From: Athripsodes cinereus
Lineage: Eukaryota; Arthropoda; Insecta; Trichoptera; Leptoceridae
Assembly (NCBI GenBank): GCA_947579605.1
Contig: OX388306.1
Location: 868,001-932,000, forward strand
Reading direction: 5' to 3'
Length of the DNA: 64,000 nt
The notes beneath the pieces are model-generated. The model was not told the origin of the DNA. It saw nothing but the letters and a program-made list of their open reading frames with translations, and searched no databases. Both the position numbers and the translations under genes were made by a program. This document shows, piece after piece, positions 59,801 through 64,000 of the stretch (position 1 is its first letter; each line of letters opens with the position of its first letter).

Positions 59801-62800
59801 TATTAAGTTATTCTTAGCATCAAATGTTGAAATTCAATACATAAAGAATAATACCACATGCCAATAAAAACTCCAAACTAAAATTTTAATGCCTTAATGA
59901 ACAGTTTTAAAAGAGTATGCCCAAATAAAAATCTCTTTTTGAATATCCAACGACGATATACATGTAACACCCAGACCCAGGACAATTTGCAAAAGGTTAT
60001 TCATCACTTTGTCCAGACCGGGAATCGAACGCCGGACCTTGTTACCCAAAGGTAAGAGCGTTATCTCTGCACCACACTGGAGGCCATTAAAATCTAAAAT
60101 TCAACAATGAGGTACATTACATATGTCACCCATTCTGAGTGTCTTTTCTATTGGCATGGACAGGACAATATTATTTTTAAGATGAATCTGGATTTGAAAT
60201 AAGCCCAAATACACTCAAACTGCTGACTGCAGCAAGACAAAACGAAAAACTCACACACTAAGCAATATGCTTGCGCAGTGAAGGTATATTGGCAGCGGGT
60301 GGATTGAAACCCGGGTCTGTCGATTGAAAGTCCGAATCTCTACATCAGGCTGCCATTGCCCACTGGCTGTCCCACTTGTGGGATATGCCGTGATGATATA
60401 GTGGTGTAGTAGTAGAAACTTCTACCAAATTACATCGATTAATTATTTTAGCAAAATCACTCGAAGAATTTTCTTCATTATGTTTAGACAATTAATGAGT
60501 AGGTAAACGTTACCTGATCCGGACCAAGTAATTTTTCAGCGATTTTCTGTCCATAGAACTTGATTATTTTCTTCTTTTCTTCATCCACCGTCGTACGTTT
60601 CTGTCTGGAGTCTAGATCCATTTTCTGCAGCACAACTTTCTGGTAGAGTCGAAGATCTTCATTTCTGCAAAACAAAACAAAAAACTATTTAAAAAAGTGT
60701 GGAAACAATTTTTCGAGGGAATCCTTGCAGAAGGAATCTGGAGTCTAAAAAGCAATGAAGAAAGTCGCTCCACAACAAATCGACCTTCCATCACAAGTGA
60801 GATCAGATCCTGAAGATTGGCATGGATTGGCCACGTCGTTAGACCCGGAGAAGAAGGGGCGACTAAAGGTATTCTGCAGGATATACCCGAGGGCAGAAGA
60901 CCGTTAGGCAGACCGAGATAAAGATTGTTAGATAACATCAACCGAGATCTAGAGGAGCAAAATGCTAAAGAAGACTGGCATTCCATTGCTCAAGATAGAA
61001 AGGTTTAGAGATCTATTGTTTCAGATGCAAAGGTTCTACAAGGGCTTTTCGGCCATCGGAAGTAAAGAAGTAAGAATTTCTCGGAATACTTTAAAAAGAA
61101 ATAAATCATTTGCACTTTTCACATAATTATTAGCAAAGAGACAAAGTGTAATTTGTGAATAAAATTGATGAAGTCTGCACAATGTTATTGCAATGTCTAT
61201 AAATTCAGTCTTCAAATGTTTTTTGCATCAAGCGTTCTGAGTATCATTACACTACGATAACAACAACTTAAAAATCTATAATATGTCAGTGGGAAATTAC
61301 AGTATGTCCAATTTGGGCCAAAACGACTTATAATGTTATAGTCTCCGTTATGCTCTTTCTGATAGGTTCGTCTATCGTATTTACATATTTTAAATATGTA
61401 TTAGATTTTTCAACAGACATACCGTAATCACATGTTTTAATACAAATCCCTTTGAGGGCAGGCAGAGAGATAGAGTATTTCTAATGCTTACGAATCGGCT
61501 TTGGCTGGTTTATGCATGCTTTACACTATTAACATTCACCAATTTCCACCGCACTCATTATGTCTCTCGTATATCTGAGTTACTGAGCTACACGTTATTA
61601 AAAATAGCCTAAAATGCATAGATTTATAGGGAGCCCATGATGAGTTTGATAAGAAGAAAGACTGATAAGACCATATATGTGATGTCCATAATGATTTATA
61701 ATATATTGTGAAAATTGTCAAATGAATCTTTTGTAAGAAGGGAAATAAAAAGCTTTTCATTTCATTTCATATTGCGAAAGTTACAAAGACATACTGTAGT
61801 TTTGCTCCGACATACAGAAATAAAGATATATATCTATCTATACATAGCTAATAATATATTATAATGATAAATTTGATAAGAATGTGGTGAGATATGAGAT
61901 ATTCATTTATTAACCAATTAAAATTAAACCCAATAGTTATAAAAGTATTAATATTATTAAATTAGCTATTGATTGAGTTGACGAATATTTTGTAAAAATT
62001 CATGTTTATATTATGAAAGAAACCACAATTGGTATTTTTTATTGACAATGACTTTGTAAGTCGAAACCAGGTCATTATATATTTATTTATTTTATTGTTG
62101 GGGTATAGTATACACCGTGACCTATAAGATTTATTGTACTCCCCCTACTCAGCATTCCTGGTGTTGCCAGTCAAAGCAAACCCCCAAGTCTCAGACATCT
62201 TATAAAATCTAGGATCTTGAGATTCCACTTCTAGCCAGTGCCTGCCAAGGTCTTGATTTGATTCTTGCAAATTTAACATTAATTATTTTACACTAGTGAC
62301 AAATGATATGTTTGTAACAAGTCATTCAATGGAGGGAGTGTAGAGACGTTTTACCAGGATGGGAGCGTGGCTCAGAAACACGACATATGAGGACCGCCTC
62401 GAGAGATTGGGTCTCACAACGCTTAGGGAAAAGAGATTGAGAGATGAACTGATTGAGGTCTATAAAATTTTAAACAACCATTATGATTGTCCAGAGCTGA
62501 AGAACATGTTTCACAGAAGCCAGAATGAGCACTTGCGAGGACATAGTTTGAAGCTGCTAAAGAACGGATTCACTCAGAGCCCTCATAGACATTTTCTCGT
62601 AAATCGAGCTGTGGATGGTGGAATTGGTTTACTCAGAATCCTCGAAGACATTTCCTAGTAAATCGAGTTGTGGATGAGTGGAATAGGTTGCCTGCTGCAT
62701 TAGTCGTTGTAAGGAACACCAATTCATTCAAGAACAGGACAGACAGTATAAAATGACATTGATAGTGTGGATATCAAGCACATCAGCTCTAGCCGCCAGC

Positions 62801-64000
62801 TTGATAGCTTATAGTAATAATAATAATATCAGCATCTTGATGTTATGTTAATCTTATGTATCTATGAAATTTCAATTATATACCTGACTCCCTCGAGCAG
62901 TTGTCTCAGTAACTCGTGACTATCGTGTTGCTCCCCGTCGCCAAACTGAGGGAACTGTGCCACCAGGTTATTGAATAGAGGCTGCGGTCTGTATGCTCCA
63001 CCACTACCTATATAAAAAAAAAACAAATTAAATCAAAATGTTGCGTGATATAGAGTGAGGAATGAGGATATTAGAAGAATGAGCAGATGTGAGAGGAGTG
63101 TTGCGAACTGAAAATAATTTCAATTATTAATGGACCATTAAAATATGATGTCACAGAAAATTATTTGGAGGCAGAGTCCCAACATGACAGAGCAAAATAA
63201 AACAAACAAAATATATTTACCAACTTGACCATAATTTACTATTCAATCGTTCAAAGACTAACGCGATGTAAAATATGCTTTCCGTAAAAGGTAATGAGGT
63301 ATATTTTTCTATAAAAGAATAAAACATACCACGTGAAACAAAAAGTAGTAGTAGTAGTAGTAGTGAAACAAAAAGTTTATGGTGATATCTCTTTCTAACC
63401 GCATAGTTTTAAATATGTGTAAAAAAGAGATTAAGGTACCCTAACTAACGAATCAATTTCGATTGTGACATATAATTGCAAATTCAACACATGTATTCGA
63501 ATAACTGTTTTATTTGAAGAATTATGAATCCAAAAAACAGTATTTTTGAAGAATTTTCATGTAATTGTTAGAACTAATATAATTGAGCAATGAACTTTGT
63601 TTTATTTATTCTGTATGGATCAAACAGTTGAAACAATAAGCACAAACATTAAAAAATAACAATGAGCAAACCAATTAAGATCCCTTTCTTAACAAACTAA
63701 TAAACATAAATTTGAGGTAGTTAATTAAACAAAAAGATACAGGAAGACTTAAAATGCTAAAACACATAAATATGTAAAAAAAATGTATTGTGGCTATTAG
63801 AATTGTGGAGGTCCCTACCTGGTGCCGCCAATTTTTCCAATGTACAGGTAAGTTCTTGAGTGAGAGGTCCCCAAGAATTTAGCTCTCCCCTGATTGGAGG
63901 TAATTCAGTCTCCGTATCATCATCTAATTTTATTTTTCCTCCATCTATTTTCATTGGATTTCCTGCCACTTCACCCTTCCGCAGTACTGTGGTTAGATAC
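47884..64000 (-). CDS. USP16/USP45-type ubiquitin carboxyl-terminal hydrolase, C-terminal part (partial at 5' end)
   Basis: Cysteine protease of the USP family; vertebrate USP16 removes ubiquitin from histone H2A, and insects carry a Usp16-45 orthologue. Exons on the minus strand, in order: 64000>-63819, 63007-62884, 60664-60514, 59373-59226, 49710-49582, 49496-47884; 781 codons plus stop with consistent phases. Visible features: the QFGDGEQHDSHELLRQLL segment that follows the Cys box, CQECQ and CEACTKR Cys pairs (zinc ribbon of the fingers), ALILHLKRF-like core strand, VEHSGSMHGGHYVAY with the catalytic His codon at 48198-48196, and WYYISDSRV carrying the third catalytic residue. The C terminus LNTQAYLLFYERIL is nearly identical to the vertebrate proteins. 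A long Ser/Asp/Glu-rich insert occupies the start of the last exon, and a basic KKERR/KQKNNKK stretch the exon before it. The catalytic Cys and ZnF-UBP domain lie beyond the right edge. USP16 versus USP45 cannot be separated here. Confidence 0.93.
50195..50575 (+). pseudogene. CR1/L2-like LINE 3' end
   Basis: An open frame of about 90 codons at 50244-50516 reads KCRLVEPSRSRKTGFGDRAF SVAGPRCWNKLPLCLRE (split) ... FKRGLKTHLF, the well-known end of CR1/L2-type ORF2. It is followed by a GTAAACGGCGCTTTACAAAT 3' end and a (TA)n stretch at 50578-50602. 5'-truncated. Sense relative to the plus strand, antisense to the USP gene. Confidence 0.8.
50695..50735 (-). ncRNA. hammerhead-ribozyme-like motif 3 in the Penelope-like element
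   Basis: Minus strand: ATGATTA (50730-50724; consensus CUGANGA, two mismatches), stem II TGGCTGA/TTCAGCC (50723-50705), then GAAAC from 50704. The arrangement is that of hammerheads known in Penelope-like elements, but the core is damaged. Confidence 0.45.
52485..52645 (+). pseudogene. inverted Penelope N-terminal coding segment
   Basis: The plus strand reads DIVMEVEAAIQNLPPLEAEE IRQQTCAIIRTSKPPPPNIT REEKRA (split), which resembles the region just before the RT fingers of Penelope-like proteins. It is flanked on both sides by minus-strand parts of the same kind of element: LASVANTLAYRSKAIADD to the left, VIWQHGREK to the right. Family placement is from memory of the motif pattern. Confidence 0.55.
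52982..53100. mobile_element. 119-bp hairpin element
   Basis: CAGCCGTAGTCAAAATACAT TTTAGC (split) pairs with GCTAAAATGTGTTTTGACTA GGGCTG. The inner arms GTTCGACTATAAACGA / TCTATAGTCGAAC continue the stem to a ~15-base loop. Confidence 0.8.
54391..54748. mobile_element. 358-bp MITE with GCGGCCCCACC termini
   Basis: ACTTTCGCAGTGTAGCGGCC CCACCCGTTGTCGAGTA (split) is inverted at the right end. A third, direct copy of the terminal block GAGCGGCCCCACCCGTTGTC lies at ~54558. No clear target duplication. Confidence 0.75.
54785..54990 (-). repeat. tRNA-derived SINE family 3, uninterrupted copy
   Basis: Minus strand head GGCCGGTGTGGCGCGGAGCT (A box) and GGTCTCGGGTTCGATTGCC (B box). The body carries CAAATTGTCCTGGGTCTGGG and ends in CTAGCTCGATGTGTGTGAAT. 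Its body/tail resembles RTE-type LINE 3' ends common in insects. It provides an empty-site comparison for MITE copy d. Confidence 0.7.
55378..57232 (-). mobile_element. hAT transposon with 8-bp target duplication ATCAGAAC
   Basis: ATCAGAAC at 55370-55377 and 57233-57240 is exact. Ends TAGGGAATCCAATCCCGCA and its complement; many GCGGGATCCCGC-type palindromes near both ends. The interior holds a broken transposase. 1855 bases, nested in Helitron B. Confidence 0.92.
55870..56990 (-). pseudogene. hAT transposase, frameshifted
   Basis: Minus-strand pieces in several frames: KVRKIVKLFSSKSPVTNDLL QIYIKAEFRKQLQLILDCQ (split; 56633-56510), then FTDEEFITLSNIERALEPVK at ~56400-56340, and a C-terminal acidic piece at ~56174-55959. 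These follow the order of hAT transposase cores. The TRWNS box after LILDC is not intact. Non-functional. Confidence 0.7.
57400..57832. mobile_element. 433-bp inverted-repeat MITE (TA-flanked)
   Basis: TAATTCGGTAGTTACAT and ATGTAACTACCGAATTA are inverted; GGCAATAGGTTGTATCTC pairs with GAGATACAACCTATTGCC. The left arm has six extra bases. TA on both edges suggests a Tc1/mariner-type duplication. Confidence 0.75.
58273..58621. repeat. 69-73-bp tandem array, five units
   Basis: GAAATATCCAAGATATTAAA starts at 58276, 58347, 58420, 58493 and 58562 (spacings 71, 73, 73, 69). Unit length varies by presence of GGT in GTAGTAGGTATACAG. It lies just upstream (minus-strand sense: downstream) of the USP exon at 59226-59373. 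Confidence 0.9.
59605..60085 (-). repeat. SINE family 3, interrupted by MITE copy d
   Basis: ACAATTCACACAGATCGAGC through ACAATGCACTAAACACATAT, then, after the MITE, ATATACATGTAACACCCAGA through the tRNA-like head. Collinear with the intact copy at 54785-54990. Confidence 0.75.
59711..59955 (+). mobile_element. ATAT-target MITE, copy d
   Basis: Ends CGTCGTTGCATATTCAAAAA and TTTTTGAATATCCAACGACG; ATAT at 59707-59710 and 59956-59959. 245 bases, the cleanest copy. Interior AACTGCTCATAATGACATCA, CTTAATGAACAGTTTTAAAA. Confidence 0.9.
60085..60417 (+). repeat. SINE family 1 with SINE family 2 inserted in reverse
   Basis: Plus-strand family 1 body from about 60085 to 60180 and again from 60355 (CCACTTGTGGGATATGCCGT, TAG tail). 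The middle, about 60186-60354, is family 2 in minus orientation: TTGGCAGCGGGTGGATTGAA ACCCGGGTC (split) with its tRNA-like B box. Confidence 0.65.
60780..61070 (+). pseudogene. LINE ORF2 C-terminal fragment
   Basis: Reads LAWIGHVVRPGEEGATKGIL, EGRRPLGRPR, stop, RLLDNINRDLEEQNAKEDWH SIAQDRKV (split), stop, AKVLQGLFGHRK. This is the standard WIGHV/GRPRxRW/DR tail of many insect LINEs, with two in-frame stops. Antisense in a USP intron. Confidence 0.75.
61480..61570. repeat. fragment of fold-back element F1
   Basis: ATGCTTACGAATCGGCTTTG GCTGG (split) and AACATTCACCAATTTCCACC match the arm and centre of F1 at 13770-14090. Confidence 0.55.
62095..62285 (+). repeat. dispersed repeat P, plus copy
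   Basis: CACCGTGACCTATAAGATTT ATTGTACTCC (split), GGTGTTGCCAGTCAAAGC, GGTCTTGATTTGATTCTTGC; see copies at 17755-17870 and 35495-35700. Confidence 0.6.
62335..62757 (+). pseudogene. CR1/L2-like LINE ORF2 end with internal duplication
   Basis: Reads YEDRLERLGLTTLREKRLRD ELIEVYKILNN (split), LRGHSLKLLKNGF, then after a frame change NRVVDEWNRLPAALVVVRNT NSFKNRTDSIK (split) and a stop at about 62754. This is the end of a CR1/Jockey-type ORF2. A ~70-base stretch (CTCGTAAATCGAGCTGTGGA...) is repeated in tandem at about 62570-62690 and causes the frame break. Confidence 0.75.

Noticed and set aside
60612..60986. 124-codon minus-strand frame overlapping a USP exon
   Set aside because: Mostly antisense to a LINE tail, and only its last bases overlap the exon, in another frame.

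Overview
This window is 64 kb of AT-rich eukaryotic nuclear DNA, almost certainly from an insect or another arthropod. I cannot name the species. The evidence is GT-AG introns, three conserved eukaryotic genes, and a dense mixture of tRNA-derived SINEs, LINE 3' ends, a Penelope-like element, Helitrons, and hAT, piggyBac-like and pogo-like elements. No bacterial-type operons, CRISPR arrays, rRNA genes or plausible functional tRNA genes were seen.

Three host genes are supported. (1) Positions 1-21705, plus strand: the 3' part of a GBF1/gartenzwerg-type Arf guanine-nucleotide exchange factor, 19 exons, entering the window inside the Sec7 domain at the glutamic finger. (2) Positions 32537-38582, plus strand: a complete seven-exon RMI1, the OB-fold scaffold of the BLM-TopoIIIalpha-RMI dissolvasome, 565 aa. 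(3) Positions 47884-64000, minus strand: the C-terminal part of a USP16/USP45-type ubiquitin protease, six exons, running off the right edge before its catalytic Cys box is reached. GBF1 and RMI1 lie in tandem; RMI1 and the USP gene converge tail to tail. Their functions (Golgi trafficking, genome stability, deubiquitination) are not obviously linked, so this looks like ordinary eukaryotic gene order. In all three gene models the exon phases join without a frame break.

The rest is repeats, many of them nested. Region by region: GBF1 introns hold a 70/66-bp alternating tandem array, hammerhead-like motifs, a TAA-flanked MITE, two TTAA-flanked piggyBac-like elements, an internally deleted LINE, a 321-bp inverted-repeat element, a LINE with an open 468-codon reverse transcriptase and a Helitron. 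The GBF1-RMI1 gap (21.7-32.5 kb) holds a pogo/Tigger-like element, a hAT MITE, a second TTA-flanked MITE and a 2.7-kb inverted-repeat element with another element inside. RMI1 intron 2 holds a hAT element whose transposase reading frame is split by a TTAA-flanked insertion. The RMI1-USP gap (38.6-47.9 kb) holds a 31-bp array, three near-perfect hairpins, a satellite block, hAT MITEs and three copies of an ATAT-flanked MITE. The 9.5-kb USP intron holds a CR1/L2-like LINE tail, a rearranged Penelope-like element and a 4.1-kb Helitron carrying a hAT element and two MITEs.

I found no convincing new multi-gene system. The most unusual items are hammerhead-ribozyme-like motifs (around 1700, 6150, 4950 and 50715), the Penelope-like element with an inverted segment of its own N-terminal coding region (50.6-52.9 kb), the ATAT-target MITE family whose insertion site can be read from interrupted repeats inside this same window, and the nested insertions that give a relative order of transposon activity.
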